A stretch of DNA of 39,294 nucleotides from Bacteroidota bacterium (lineage in GTDB: Bacteria > Bacteroidota > Bacteroidia > B-17B0 > Aurantibacillaceae), in contig JABDBZ010000012.1 in assembly GCA_013288385.1 (NCBI GenBank), positions 1-39,294 of the forward strand, written 5' to 3'. The position numbers were made by a program, and so were the translations under genes. Positions 17,193 through 26,163 of the stretch are shown piece after piece (positions within the stretch are counted from its first letter, which is position 1; each line of letters begins with the position of its first letter). The notes below the pieces were generated by a model that had not been told where the DNA came from, searched no databases, and worked only from the letters and a program-made list of their open reading frames with translations.

Positions 17193-17711
17193 TTATTTTA
17201 ATTTATTTTTTTGCGCTTTGAAGTATCTTAGCATTTCCGGATAACCCATTTTCATTTTGAATCCTTCAATGGCCTGAGCAATACGTTTACTTTTTGTTTC
17301 TATTGTTTTGGCGCTTTCTATCCAATTAGAGTAATATTTTTGATGCGAACCACTCAAATTTTTGAAAAATTTTTCTGCTGTTTTTTCTTCTTTTAAACAT
17401 TCTAAAAAATCTCCACTCAATTGAAATTCGGCTGAATCTTTTTCTAACGAAAGTTTTACTTTACCGCCTTTTAGTTTTTTTATTTTTTTGCGAAGATCGG
17501 CTTTCAGTGGAATAATAAAATCGCCGTTTCCCATTGGTAAAAGTGCAAGTTGTTTAATTTCAACAGCATCTATTTTCCCTTTTACACGGTATGATTTTCT
17601 TACATTTGGATTTATTTTTTCTGAAATATCAAACGGAATAAAAACATAAGTCCAGCCCGTTTTTTCACCCATTTTATCAAATTTTTCAATTATGGAATTG
17701 AAAGTTATCAT
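17193..17711 (-). CDS. YdeI/OmdA-family protein with DUF1905 domain
   Basis: From the ATG at 17711 this is a 172-residue protein. An N-terminal DUF1905 beta-barrel-like domain (MITFNSIIEKFDKMGEKTGW, YVFIPF, YRVKGKID, LLPMGNGDFIIPLKADLRK) is followed by a C-terminal YdeI/OmpD-associated helical region (YYSNWIESAKTIETKSKRI, EMLRYFKAQKN). The family is often named 'bacteriocin-protection, YdeI or OmpD-associated', but its biochemical role is not settled. The open frame extends 20 codons further upstream, but that stretch (KKACLCVLVAIYFFLTFIS) is not family-like, so the inner ATG was chosen. A second YdeI-type protein lies at 28666-29280 and shares the SKRIAQAIE/NKRIADAME motif near the C-terminus. 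Confidence 0.85.
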   Translation of the reverse strand: MITFNSIIEKFDKMGEKTGWTYVFIPFDISEKINPNVRKSYRVKGKIDAVEIKQLALLPMGNGDFIIPLKADLRKKIKKLKGGKVKLSLEKDSAEFQLSGDFLECLKEEKTAEKFFKNLSGSHQKYYSNWIESAKTIETKSKRIAQAIEGFKMKMGYPEMLRYFKAQKNKLK

Positions 17712-17852
17712 TGAAATAAAAGTAAGAAAAAAATAAATAGCCACTAATACACAAAGGCAAGCTTTTTTCAACGAAACACTGTTTTTTGGAAAACGAAAAA
17801 TGTTTTTTTCTTGTTCGCTTACAAGTAAACTTGCGCTCCAAGAAAAAACAAA

Positions 17853-17881
17853 AAACCCTTTCAGCTACGCTGAAAGGGTTT
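17853..17881 (-). terminator. Rho-independent terminator of the tRNA-Gln gene
   Basis: A 13-bp perfect stem (17853-17865 with 17869-17881; core ccctttcagc/gctgaaaggg) has a 3-base loop and starts about 6 bases after the tRNA 3' end. On the minus strand the stem runs into a T-run (TTTTTTG then TTTTTTC). Confidence 0.88.
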
Positions 17882-17886
17882 CGTTG

Positions 17887-17957
17887 TTGCCCGAGCTGGA
17901 TTCGAACCAACATAGTCGGTACCAAAAACCGAAGTCCTGCCATTAGACGATCGGGCA
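17887..17957 (-). tRNA. tRNA-Gln (anticodon TTG)
   Basis: The minus strand folds as a standard cloverleaf. The acceptor stem TGCCCGA pairs with TCGGGCA, with discriminator A at 17887. The D arm is GTC...GAC. The anticodon arm is TCGGT-TTTTGGT-ACCGA with anticodon TTG (reads CAA/CAG), and the T loop is GGTTCGAATCC-like. No CCA is encoded, so it must be added after transcription. The gene is alone, with its own promoter-like sequence and terminator. Confidence 0.95.
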
Positions 17958-17975
17958 TTTTAAAGAACCGAGGTG

Positions 17976-18006
17976 CGAAATTACAAAAAAATCATAAATC
18001 AACAAT
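17976..18006 (-). promoter_or_regulatory. Candidate promoter of tRNA-Gln
   Basis: On the minus strand ATTG (18006 to 18003), a 19-base spacer and TAATTTCG (17983 to 17976) approximate the TTTG-N19-TAnnTTTG consensus. The -7 element ends 18 bases before the tRNA 5' end, a normal distance for a short tRNA leader. Confidence 0.5.
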
Positions 18007-18078
18007 AAAATTGTAAAAAAATCGATTAAACTAAAGCCAAGTAAATAGTATATTAGCACCTTATAATACACTTAAAAC

Positions 18079-21000
18079 ATGACGTTATCCTTTAAAAAAT
18101 TAAACAACATTATAGCTTGGTTGGTTTGGGCCGTTGCTACTTACACTTATTGTTGTACAATAGAACCAACAGCAAGTTTTTGGGATTGCGGTGAATATAT
18201 TGCTTGTTCTTACAAGTTAGAAGTTGGACATCCTCCAGGAGCACCTTTTTTCTTGATATTAGGAAGATTTTTTGCGATTTTTGGTGGTGATAACCCAGCA
18301 AATGCAGCCATGATGATCAACATCATGAGTGCTTTAGCAAGTTCATTCACTATTTTATTTCTATTTTGGACTATTACTCGCTTATCAATTAAAATTTACG
18401 GTAAAACAGAAAAAGAATTAACTACACCACAACAATGGGCTGTTCTTGGTTCTGGTATCATTGGGGGTTTAGCTTACACGTTTTCTGATTCATTTTGGTT
18501 TAGTGCAGTTGAAGGTGAAGTTTATGCCATGTCTTCTTTTTTTACTGCTTTGGTATTTTGGGCGATTTTAAAATGGGATGAAGAAGATACAAATAATCCC
18601 ATAGCTGCTATGCGTTGGATTATTTTTATTAGTTACATGATGGGTTTATCAATAGGTGTGCATTTATTAAATCTCCTTGTTATCCCGGCCATCGCCTATG
18701 TCATCTATTTCAAAAAATATAAATTTTCTTGGAAAGGATTTTTTATTGCAGGCATTGCTTCTGTGATGGTATTAGGTGCAGTACAAACTTTAATAATTCC
18801 TAAAATAGTAAAGTTCGTAAGTGATTACGAAGTGTTTTTTACTAACAAAGCAAACATGGGCTTTAATACAGGGACGTTAATTTATTTTATTCTACTCTTA
18901 ACTTCTTTAACAGCATTTATCCGTTTTACTTATAATAAAAGTGAACGTTCATATAAAATCGGACTTTACTCAGCCATTATATTTTCGCTCCTTGCTGTTA
19001 TTTCTGCACCAAGTGGTTCCGGCATGTTTTTACGTTTGATTACAATGGGCGGGGTTATTTATGCAATCAACCATTTTAAAACTAAAACAATTACTCTTAA
19101 TACTATTTTCTTAAGTTTTGCAACTTTATTAATTGGGTACTCTTCGTTTTTTGTTTTAGTGATTCGTTCGCAGGCAAATCCACCGATGGATGAAAATGAT
19201 CCTGAAAATGCACCAAACATGCTTTCGTATTTATTACGCGAACAATATGGTGATTGGCCAATACTTTACGGACAATATTACAATGCACCAACTGTTTCAC
19301 AAAATGAATTTGGAAGTGGGGATCCTATTTACGCCAGAGACAAAAAACCTGATAATAAAAAATACATTGTAGTTGATGATCGTAAAAATTCGATTCCTAA
19401 ATATGAAAAAGAGTTTTGTACATACTTCCCACGTATGTGGAGTAGTCAGGCTCATCACGAATCGGCATATAAATATTGGGGGAATGTTGCAAGGAACCAT
19501 AAAAATAAAGTAGTTGAAAATCCGAGAACGGGAGAACCTGAAACAATGGAAATCCCAACATTTATGGCGAATCTAAATTACTTTTTCTCTTACCAATTAG
19601 GTTATATGTATTGGAGATATTTTATGTGGAATTTTGTTGGCAGACAAAACGATCAACAAGGTTTATTAAAAAATACAATGGAGGGGAATTGGGTTACTGG
19701 TATTACTGCTTTTGATAATGCCAGATTGGATTCAGATACAACATTGGTTATTAATCGTGATAAAGATAGCAAAGCCACAAATCATTTTTACGCTTTGCCA
19801 TTTTTGTTAGGCTTATTTGGTGCCATTTTTCATTTTAGAAGAAAAGCACTTGATGCATGGATCGTATTAGCATTCTTTTTATTAACTGGTGTTGCTATTG
19901 TTATTTATTTAAATCAAACACCTTACCAGCCAAGAGAGCGTGATTATGCCTATGCCGGAAGTTTTTATGCTTTTGCGATTTGGATAGGAATGGGTGTAAT
20001 GGCACTTTATGATTTATTTTCTAAAAAAATGGCAACTGCCGGAATGGCAATTGGAGCAACTGCATTTGGTATGATTGTACCAGGTGTTATGGCTAAAGAA
20101 GGATGGAATGATCATAATCGTTCTTTAAGAACTTTATCGCGAGATTGCGCTATTAATTATCTACAATCATGTGCGCCAAATGCAATATTATTTACTAATG
20201 GTGATAACGACACTTTCCCTCTATGGTACGCGCAAGAAGTTGAAGGCGTAAGAACAGACGTACGTGTAGTTAATTTAAGTTTATTGCAAACCGATTGGTA
20301 CATTTCTCAAATGCGCAGAGCTGCATATGAAAGTGCCCCAGTTCCATTTACTATTCCTGAAGATAAACTACAAGCTTCAAAAAGAGAAGTAGTTTACTTG
20401 ATGGCAAAAGATCCTAAGCCAATGAAATTGAAGGATGCGATTGATTTTGTAGAAAGTGATGATCCGGATAAAAAATTTGATAATGGAGGAACGTTGATCG
20501 ATTATATTCCGACAAAAAGTTTTTATGTTTATGTAGATTCTCTTACTATCATGAGAAATAAAGTGATCTCAGTAAAAGATACTGCTCGTTTAACGAAACG
20601 AATTTCTTGGGATCTGGGTAATCGCGGTTACATTACTAAAAATGATTTAATGGTTCTTGATCTTGTTGCTCATAACGATTGGAAAAGACCAATTTATTTT
20701 GCTGTTACAACAGGTAACGAGGCTTATGTTGGATTAGACAAATATTTTCAATTGGAAGGTTTAGCTTATCGTTTTGTGCCAATTAAACAAACTGAAAATG
20801 AACAAGCACAAGGTGGAAGGGTGAACACAGAAAAAATGTATGACAATATTATGAATAAATTTTTGTGGGGTGGAATGGATAAACCGGGTGTTAACTTGGA
20901 TGAAACCAGTATGAGAATGGCCGGCAACTTAAGAATGCAAATGAGTATTTTAGGACAAGCACTTATTAACGAAGGAAAAAACACAAAAGCAAAAGCTGTA

Positions 21001-21375
21001 TTAGATAAATGTTTAGCAGTTATGCCAGAAGAAAATATTCCTTATGATGGTACTCTTTTCACAATTTGCGCTGCTTACTATCAAATTCATGAAACTGAAA
21101 AAGCAAATCAATTATCAAAACGCTTGTTTGAAATATTTGAAGGCGACCTTATTATTTATAATAAACAAAAAGGTAATCATCAGATTGCATTCGCTAGAGA
21201 ATCTGATCAGGCTAAAGAAATTTTAAGAAGATTAGTTGGTCTTACCCAACAATTTAAACAAGAAAAATTGGCTAACGAATTTATGATGCGCATTGGAAAA
21301 GTTGTTCCTCCTGAAGAATTAGCACCTGAAAACGAACAACAACAGCAGCAAGGAACGCCAATAGAAATGAAATAA
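18079..21375 (+). CDS. DUF2723 / GT117 membrane glycosyltransferase (protein O-mannosyltransferase-like)
   Basis: This 1098-residue polytopic membrane protein has the DUF2723 domain at its N-terminus. It carries the family motif WDCGEYIACSYKLEVGHPPGAP (about residues 35-56) in the first extracytoplasmic loop, with the acidic residues expected of a GT-C-type active site. About a dozen transmembrane segments follow within residues 10-670, then a large soluble C-terminal region with NGDNDTFPLWYAQEVEGVRTDVRVVN and a helical, TPR-like tail (residues 960-1090). The family is CAZy GT117, which includes the animal O-mannosyltransferase TMEM260. In Bacteroidota it is widespread and thought to glycosylate exported proteins from a lipid-linked sugar. 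The end is Gln-rich (NEQQQQQG). The deacetylase gene follows 15 bases downstream on the same strand. Confidence 0.92.
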   Translation: MTLSFKKLNNIIAWLVWAVATYTYCCTIEPTASFWDCGEYIACSYKLEVGHPPGAPFFLILGRFFAIFGGDNPANAAMMINIMSALASSFTILFLFWTITRLSIKIYGKTEKELTTPQQWAVLGSGIIGGLAYTFSDSFWFSAVEGEVYAMSSFFTALVFWAILKWDEEDTNNPIAAMRWIIFISYMMGLSIGVHLLNLLVIPAIAYVIYFKKYKFSWKGFFIAGIASVMVLGAVQTLIIPKIVKFVSDYEVFFTNKANMGFNTGTLIYFILLLTSLTAFIRFTYNKSERSYKIGLYSAIIFSLLAVISAPSGSGMFLRLITMGGVIYAINHFKTKTITLNTIFLSFATLLIGYSSFFVLVIRSQANPPMDENDPENAPNMLSYLLREQYGDWPILYGQYYNAPTVSQNEFGSGDPIYARDKKPDNKKYIVVDDRKNSIPKYEKEFCTYFPRMWSSQAHHESAYKYWGNVARNHKNKVVENPRTGEPETMEIPTFMANLNYFFSYQLGYMYWRYFMWNFVGRQNDQQGLLKNTMEGNWVTGITAFDNARLDSDTTLVINRDKDSKATNHFYALPFLLGLFGAIFHFRRKALDAWIVLAFFLLTGVAIVIYLNQTPYQPRERDYAYAGSFYAFAIWIGMGVMALYDLFSKKMATAGMAIGATAFGMIVPGVMAKEGWNDHNRSLRTLSRDCAINYLQSCAPNAILFTNGDNDTFPLWYAQEVEGVRTDVRVVNLSLLQTDWYISQMRRAAYESAPVPFTIPEDKLQASKREVVYLMAKDPKPMKLKDAIDFVESDDPDKKFDNGGTLIDYIPTKSFYVYVDSLTIMRNKVISVKDTARLTKRISWDLGNRGYITKNDLMVLDLVAHNDWKRPIYFAVTTGNEAYVGLDKYFQLEGLAYRFVPIKQTENEQAQGGRVNTEKMYDNIMNKFLWGGMDKPGVNLDETSMRMAGNLRMQMSILGQALINEGKNTKAKAVLDKCLAVMPEENIPYDGTLFTICAAYYQIHETEKANQLSKRLFEIFEGDLIIYNKQKGNHQIAFARESDQAKEILRRLVGLTQQFKQEKLANEFMMRIGKVVPPEELAPENEQQQQQGTPIEMK

Positions 21376-21390
21376 CATAAGCACTTTACT

Positions 21391-22014
21391 TTGAATAAAT
21401 ACTTTTTAATACAGCCTTCCAAGTTGATCAAAAAATTTTATTCAAAGGCTTTATGGCAAATTAATACTTCCGAAAAAGAAATCTATCTTACCTTTGATGA
21501 TGGACCAATAGTTGGTTTAACAGAATGGATATTAGATGAATTAAAAAAATATAGTGCAAAAGCCACTTTTTTTTGTGTTGGCGAAAACATTATTAAAAAC
21601 AAAAATATTTTTGACCGCATTGTTCATGAAGGACATCAAATTGGTAATCACACCCAAAATCATATTAAAGGTTTTAATTCTAATTTAGAAGATTACTTAA
21701 ATAATGTTGAAAGTTGCGAAAAATTAACTGACAGCAAATTATTTAGGCCACCTTACGGACAATTAAGAAAAAGTCAGTACAAAGCTTTACTTTCCAAAAA
21801 TTACAAAATTGTTTTTTGGGATGTTATAAGTTACGATTACGAAAAAATAAACAAGAATGCTTGTTTTTTAAATGTAAAGAAAAACACAAAAAACGGAAGC
21901 ATTGTTTTATTTCACGACAATTTAAAAGCAGAAGAAAACGTGAAATATGCATTGAATGAAACGCTAAAATATTTTTCAGAAGCAGGCTATGTTTTTAAAG
22001 CCATCAATCTGTAA
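21391..22014 (+). CDS. NodB-type polysaccharide deacetylase family protein
   Basis: This 207-residue protein is a metal-dependent deacetylase of the carbohydrate esterase 4/NodB family. It shows motif 1 TFDDGP (D36 catalytic, D37 metal ligand), motif 2 HTQNH (metal ligands H87 and H91), motif 3 RPPYGQLR near residue 125, and motif 5 IVLFHDN near residue 180. It is a minimal NodB domain. The N-terminus (YFLIQPSKLIKKFYSKALW) is not a clear signal peptide. The start is TTG at 21391: an in-frame stop lies just upstream and no ATG occurs before the conserved core. The substrate could be peptidoglycan, chitin-like or capsular sugar, and the sequence does not decide. It may be cotranscribed with the DUF2723 gene. 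Its last 11 bases overlap the convergent membrane-protein gene. Confidence 0.93.
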   Translation: MNKYFLIQPSKLIKKFYSKALWQINTSEKEIYLTFDDGPIVGLTEWILDELKKYSAKATFFCVGENIIKNKNIFDRIVHEGHQIGNHTQNHIKGFNSNLEDYLNNVESCEKLTDSKLFRPPYGQLRKSQYKALLSKNYKIVFWDVISYDYEKINKNACFLNVKKNTKNGSIVLFHDNLKAEENVKYALNETLKYFSEAGYVFKAINL

Positions 22015-22681
22015 AAGAAGATTTTTGTATGGCTTTGACTCCACTAAATAATATAACAAGCGATATTAACATAATTAAATGTGCAATATCTTTATAATTG
22101 AACCATTCGTTGAAAGACAATTTTAAACTATGGACAATAATTGAGAAGAAAGAAATCAAAATTCCAATTACAATATATCCACTTCCTTTCTGTTTATTTC
22201 TATAAGTAATTGAATGAATAATCAATGAATAAATTAAAATTATTCCAGCGTTAATCTTAATCAGCAAAAATTTATTTAGAAATAAAGTAATAACTAATGA
22301 TATTACTATCCATACAATTACTAAATAATTGTAAAAAAAATTTGTTTCGGGTTTATTCAAATTAAAGAACAAAAAAGCTGCCCTGTAAAAAAAATAAATA
22401 GAGATCAAAGAAATAGCATTCATTAAAAATAACGTAATGTTTAAAAAAATAAGCCCATATTGATCATGTGCACCATGACAAACAGAGCCAAGTATGCTGC
22501 TTACACCCACCATTAAAAAAAAGAGTGACCAATCTTTAAGAATTTCCTGTTTGCTTGCATTCATCTTTATAAAAGCAAATAAACAAAATACTGTAATAAA
22601 TAAATTAGTTAAAATGGCCATTGGTTCAAATATCTTAGAACCAAATAAATAAATATAGGTGTAATCAAAATTCAACGCCAC
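22004..22681 (-). CDS. Multi-spanning membrane protein of unknown function (DUF6962-like)
   Basis: This 225-residue integral membrane protein has about seven hydrophobic segments and few charged residues. It was not recognised with certainty. It resembles small seven-helix proteins grouped as DUF6962. Polar residues stand out in two places: SSILGSVCHGAHD near the second helix, and FNEWFNYKDIAHLIML before the last helix. Paired Ser/His and Asp/His in membrane segments recall the CREST hydrolase superfamily (ceramidases, PAQR), but this is a weak resemblance. The start is GTG at 22681 (GTG GCG TTG AAT). TAnnTTTG-type sequences (22681-22688 and 22702-22709, minus strand) lie at or just before it. 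The 3' end overlaps the deacetylase gene by 11 bases, tail to tail. Confidence 0.75.
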   Translation of the reverse strand: MALNFDYTYIYLFGSKIFEPMAILTNLFITVFCLFAFIKMNASKQEILKDWSLFFLMVGVSSILGSVCHGAHDQYGLIFLNITLFLMNAISLISIYFFYRAAFLFFNLNKPETNFFYNYLVIVWIVISLVITLFLNKFLLIKINAGIILIYSLIIHSITYRNKQKGSGYIVIGILISFFSIIVHSLKLSFNEWFNYKDIAHLIMLISLVILFSGVKAIQKSSFTD

Positions 22682-22752
22682 AAAAATACAATTTTATGAA
22701 ACAAAAGTAAAACGCAGTTTAAATAAGATTATCTTTATGTAATAAAAAAATT

Positions 22753-22962
22753 ATGGAAGTTAAAGACAGTAATAGAACTTTATTAAATGATGGTGATTCG
22801 GTAACACTTATCAAAGATTTAAAAGTGAAAGGCTCTTCTGTTGTTCTAAAAAGAGGGAAGGTTGCAAAAAACATAAAATTAACTGATGATCCCGACGAGA
22901 TAGATTGCAAACTTGACGGAACAAAAATTGTATTGCGAACTGAATTTGTGAAAAAGATTTAA
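22753..22962 (+). CDS. Short PhnA-type protein (C-terminal domain only)
   Basis: This 69-residue protein matches the C-terminal domain of the PhnA/YjdM family: [64 protein letters not shown]. The N-terminal zinc ribbon of full-length PhnA (about 110 residues) is absent, as in many Bacteroidota. The product is often labelled 'alkylphosphonate utilization protein', but no phosphonate lyase genes are nearby, so that label should not be taken as a function. The domain is a small SH3-like beta barrel. The stop abuts the stop of the convergent PepSY-like gene with no intervening base. Confidence 0.9.
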   Translation: MEVKDSNRTLLNDGDSVTLIKDLKVKGSSVVLKRGKVAKNIKLTDDPDEIDCKLDGTKIVLRTEFVKKI

Positions 22963-23388
22963 TTAGTCTACTTCAAAACCAAGGGCATCAATCGTTACAT
23001 CAATTTCCTCAATACCTGTATCAACTTCTAATTCATAAACAGTTGTGTTATTGCTGCGCTGAATTTTTAAGGCGAATGAAATTTTAGCAAGAGGAAATTT
23101 TCTGTTCACTGATTTCGTAACGCGTTTTGGCAATTCAGAAATTTTTATTTCGGTCTCAATTTCTTTGAAAGTTCCGTCAGGTAAAAAAACTGCGATCTTA
23201 TCTTTTCCATCCAAAACAAATCCTACTTCATAATGCGATTCAGAATCTCCATCCCACTTTGCATTATGTGCAGTTGGAAATTTTTGTACAAATGACTTTT
23301 TTATAACCTCAGGAATTTCTATGTCCTTAGCATTAGAACCAAATGCAATTAAACAAATTGTCGTTAACAGTATAAATCTCTTCTTCAT
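22963..23388 (-). CDS. PepSY-like (BLIP-fold) periplasmic protein
   Basis: This 141-residue exported protein has a signal peptide (MKKRFILLTTICLIAFGSNA). Two PepSY-like/beta-lactamase-inhibitor-like repeats follow. The first is VIKKSFVQKFPTAHNAKWDG, with HYEVGFVLDGKDKIAVFLPDG. The second is KRVTKSVNRKFPLAKISFAL, with VYELEVDTGIEEIDVTIDALG. The pattern 'F.xKFPxAxxxxW' followed by a Y.V/F strand is typical of the DUF2874/PepSY-like family, which is common in the Bacteroidota periplasm. These proteins are suspected modulators or binders of other envelope proteins. No partner is obvious here. It is monocistronic and convergent with the PhnA-type gene. Confidence 0.85.
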   Translation of the reverse strand: MKKRFILLTTICLIAFGSNAKDIEIPEVIKKSFVQKFPTAHNAKWDGDSESHYEVGFVLDGKDKIAVFLPDGTFKEIETEIKISELPKRVTKSVNRKFPLAKISFALKIQRSNNTTVYELEVDTGIEEIDVTIDALGFEVD

Positions 23389-23612
23389 CTTTTTTTTAAT
23401 GCCATTAATAAAATATTCCTTATTTAAGTAATTAGAAATAAACTTCTCATTATAAGTACATTACAAAATTAGAGTGAAAAAGAATTTTCAAGAGTTCAAA
23501 AGCATATCAATATCAACAAGCCTTTGTGAATAAAGGCTATCAGGACATTTTAGAGATAAAACTCCCAAAACACAGACTTTACAAAGGTTTCAAGGCTTTG
23601 AAATTAAAGTAG

Positions 23613-23644
23613 ATTGAAATTCATTTAATAATTCATTATATTTG
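23613..23644 (+). promoter_or_regulatory. Candidate promoter of the small exported protein/protease operon
   Basis: ATTG at 23613-23616, a 20-base spacer and TATATTTG at 23637-23644 (full TAnnTTTG match) lie 18 bases before the ATG at 23663. The rest of the 274-base gap (23389-23662) holds only a 7-bp hairpin at 23519-23538 and no recognisable gene. Confidence 0.6.
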
Positions 23645-23662
23645 AAATACTAAAAAAGAAAA

Positions 23663-24082
23663 ATGAGACATTCTATTATTAAATATTTAACTGTTTTGAT
23701 TTTTATGATTTTAAGCCCCATTCTTTTGGCTCAAAACAAAGCAAAAACTAACGGCCCTAATTATCCTAAAACATTTACGATTGATGCTAAGGAATTAGAT
23801 CAGTTATTTTCCAGCAAAGAGAATGATGTAGTGCGATTTAAAACGAACACTTATTTAAATAATTCCAAAGTTATTTTAAATTCATCTTTTAAAGAAAACA
23901 AACAACTAAAATTAAAGTTGAATTATTTCAAGAATGCAGAACTATATGTTCAAATCAACGGAAAAGATTCCAAGATAATTTATATTTTGTCGAGTGACGA
24001 TTCTATATTTTATAATAGTACAATCGATCAAGGTAAGATCACATTCACACAATGCAAAAAAGACGATATTGTATCTGAATAA
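23663..24082 (+). CDS. Small exported protein of unknown function
   Basis: This 139-residue protein has a signal peptide (MRHSIIKYLTVLIFMILSPILLAQ) and a Lys- and Asn-rich mature part of about 115 residues. Alternating strands are predicted (FKTNTYLNNSKVILNSSF, LKLKLNYFKNAELYVQING, KIIYILSSDDSIFYNS). The family was not recognised. The gene ends 23 bases before the ATG of the metzincin-like protease gene, on the same strand, so the two are probably cotranscribed from the promoter at 23613-23644. It could be a protease-associated factor such as an inhibitor or folding aid, but nothing in the sequence shows this beyond position. The mature part ends FTQCKKDDIVSE with a single cysteine. Confidence 0.75.
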   Translation: MRHSIIKYLTVLIFMILSPILLAQNKAKTNGPNYPKTFTIDAKELDQLFSSKENDVVRFKTNTYLNNSKVILNSSFKENKQLKLKLNYFKNAELYVQINGKDSKIIYILSSDDSIFYNSTIDQGKITFTQCKKDDIVSE

Positions 24083-24105
24083 TTTTGAATCAACAAATTC
24101 ATCCC

Positions 24106-26163
24106 ATGAAAAAAAATTTATTTTTACTTATACTTGCGATTTGTTTTAGCGGGAAATTTTATTCGCAAATACCTTTACTAAACAGTAATCCAACTGAAAT
24201 ACATAAGGTTATTTATTTGGATTTTGACGGACAAATTGTCATCGGAACTTCATGGAATTCTTCTACCAACACACCAACTATTACTGCATTGCCATCTACA
24301 ATGAATGCAGCAGCGATTAAAAATATTTGGCAAAGGATTTCTGAAGATTACAGACCTTTTGATGTAAACATTACTACTGATATTGCGAAATTTAATGCGG
24401 CCAATTCTATTACACGAATGCGCGTTGTATTTACTCCTTCAAGCGCATGGTATCCATCAACTGTTGGTGGCGTTGCATTTTTAAATTCTTTCAGTTGGGG
24501 CGGTAATCCCGATACGCCATGTTGGGTTTTTGAAAACATGTTAGGTTATAGCTCTAAAAATTGTGGCGAAGCAGGAGCTCACGAGGCAGGTCATACAGTA
24601 AGTTTAAAACATCAAAGCACTTATAATTCCGGATGCGTAAAAACAGCAGAATATAATCCTGGTCAAGGATCTGGGGTTACATCATGGGCACCAATTATGG
24701 GAGTTGGATATTATGACAATGTAACTATTTGGCATAATGGTACCAATTCAAATACATGTACAACAATACAATTTGATCATGGATCAAACGGAATTACAGG
24801 CTCAGCCTATTTAAGTTATTTGTTAGATGATGTTGGAGATAATTTAGCAAATGCAAAGCTCATTAATACAAATACAGTTTCTCTTTTGGATTCTGGAATT
24901 ATTTGCAAACCTACTGATCTAGATGTTTACAAATTTACTATTTGCAATAATCGTTATATGACATTCAATATAAAACCTTGGACCTTGGATACTACAAGCT
25001 ATGACGCAGCCGATTTGGATATTCGTTTTCAATTATTTAATGCAACAACTTCCGCATCATTAGCAATTGATACTCCTTTAGCAAAATTAAATACTCTGGT
25101 TGGGATGAATTTAGCTGCAGGCTCTTATTATTTTGTAATTGACGGCGGAGGTTCTGCAAATTATTCTGATTATGGAAGCTTAGGAAAATACTATGTAAAA
25201 GTTACATCCAATAATATTCCGGCAATTATTTCTGCATTTACAACAAACACACTTTTATGTACGGGGCAATCTGTAAGTTTTACAGATGCTTCTACAGGAG
25301 GACCAAATACCTGGGCTTGGACAATGAATGGCGCTTCTCCTGCTACATCAACAATTGGTAATCCAATTGCAACTTATAGTAGTTCCGGAATATATAGTGT
25401 TATAATTTCTGCTACAAACGGAACACTTTCAACTTGCGCAGTTACACAAACAATTCAAGTCAACCAAACGCCAACTATAAACGCAATAAGCTCGTCGAGT
25501 GCAATATGTATAAATGACAATGCTACTTTAACAGCATCAGGTGCAACTAATTATTTATGGAGCGATAATTCAATTTCAAGTAGCATCATCATTTCTCCAA
25601 CTACAAATATTACCTATACAGTTACCGGAAATACGAGTGGCTGTTCAAATTCAAATATGATAAGTGTAAATGTAAATCCACTTCCAAATGTTACAGCTAA
25701 TAGTTCAACTGTGTTAATATGTACAGGAGAAGCGGCAGTTTTAACCGCTAGTGGTGCTTCTACTTACGTATGGAATACAAGTGCAACCACATCAAGCATT
25801 TCTGTTAGCCCAACTGTTACAACTTTGTATACTGTTATTGGCACTGATCCAAATGGCTGTGTTAATACAGCAACAATTAATTTAATAGTATCTTGGTGTA
25901 CAGGATTAAATGAATACGTAAACAACAATTCTGATTTTTCTATTTTCCCAAATCCAAATCAAGGTGTTTTGTTTATCAAATCAAATGCTTGTGAAAGTTG
26001 TGAAGTAATAATTCTAAACAATCTTGGTCAAACCATTAATAAAATAAATTTGAAGGGTGTTGAAACAAAGATCGATCTTTCAAAAGAAGCAAATGGTATT
26101 TATCAATTAATGATTTTAAAAGAAGGCAAAACTGTTTACGGAACTAAGATGATCAAAAATTAG
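24106..26163 (+). CDS. Secreted metzincin-like zinc metalloprotease with PKD and Ig-like domains, T9SS type A CTD
   Basis: From the ATG at 24106 this is a 685-residue exported protein. It has a signal peptide (MKKNLFLLILAICFSGKFYSQ), then a catalytic domain with the zinc motif HEAGHTVSLKH (HExxHxxxxxH, residues 159-169) and a Met-turn SWAPIMG (M198), which together define a metzincin-type protease. A pre-peptidase-like or sugar-binding beta domain follows (about 250-375), then a PKD domain (NTWAWTMNGASPATSTIGNP) and two short Ig-like repeats (ATNYLWSDNS, ASTYVWNTSA). The last 80 or so residues (FSIFPNPNQGVLFIKS ... ANGIYQLMILKEG) are a type A T9SS sorting domain. It should be secreted and perhaps attached to surface A-LPS. 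An upstream in-frame TTG (24085) adds seven residues ahead of the signal peptide and was rejected. Its stop codon interlocks with that of the convergent gene. Confidence 0.9.
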   Translation: MKKNLFLLILAICFSGKFYSQIPLLNSNPTEIHKVIYLDFDGQIVIGTSWNSSTNTPTITALPSTMNAAAIKNIWQRISEDYRPFDVNITTDIAKFNAANSITRMRVVFTPSSAWYPSTVGGVAFLNSFSWGGNPDTPCWVFENMLGYSSKNCGEAGAHEAGHTVSLKHQSTYNSGCVKTAEYNPGQGSGVTSWAPIMGVGYYDNVTIWHNGTNSNTCTTIQFDHGSNGITGSAYLSYLLDDVGDNLANAKLINTNTVSLLDSGIICKPTDLDVYKFTICNNRYMTFNIKPWTLDTTSYDAADLDIRFQLFNATTSASLAIDTPLAKLNTLVGMNLAAGSYYFVIDGGGSANYSDYGSLGKYYVKVTSNNIPAIISAFTTNTLLCTGQSVSFTDASTGGPNTWAWTMNGASPATSTIGNPIATYSSSGIYSVIISATNGTLSTCAVTQTIQVNQTPTINAISSSSAICINDNATLTASGATNYLWSDNSISSSIIISPTTNITYTVTGNTSGCSNSNMISVNVNPLPNVTANSSTVLICTGEAAVLTASGASTYVWNTSATTSSISVSPTVTTLYTVIGTDPNGCVNTATINLIVSWCTGLNEYVNNNSDFSIFPNPNQGVLFIKSNACESCEVIILNNLGQTINKINLKGVETKIDLSKEANGIYQLMILKEGKTVYGTKMIKN

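Noticed and set aside
17686..17958. 90-codon minus-strand frame across the tRNA-Gln region
   Set aside because: It lies over the tRNA and its terminator and runs into the YdeI gene in another frame, with no protein-like pattern.
22753..22962. Phosphonate metabolism locus suggested by the PhnA label
   Set aside because: The protein holds only the small C-terminal domain and no phosphonate transport or lyase genes are present.
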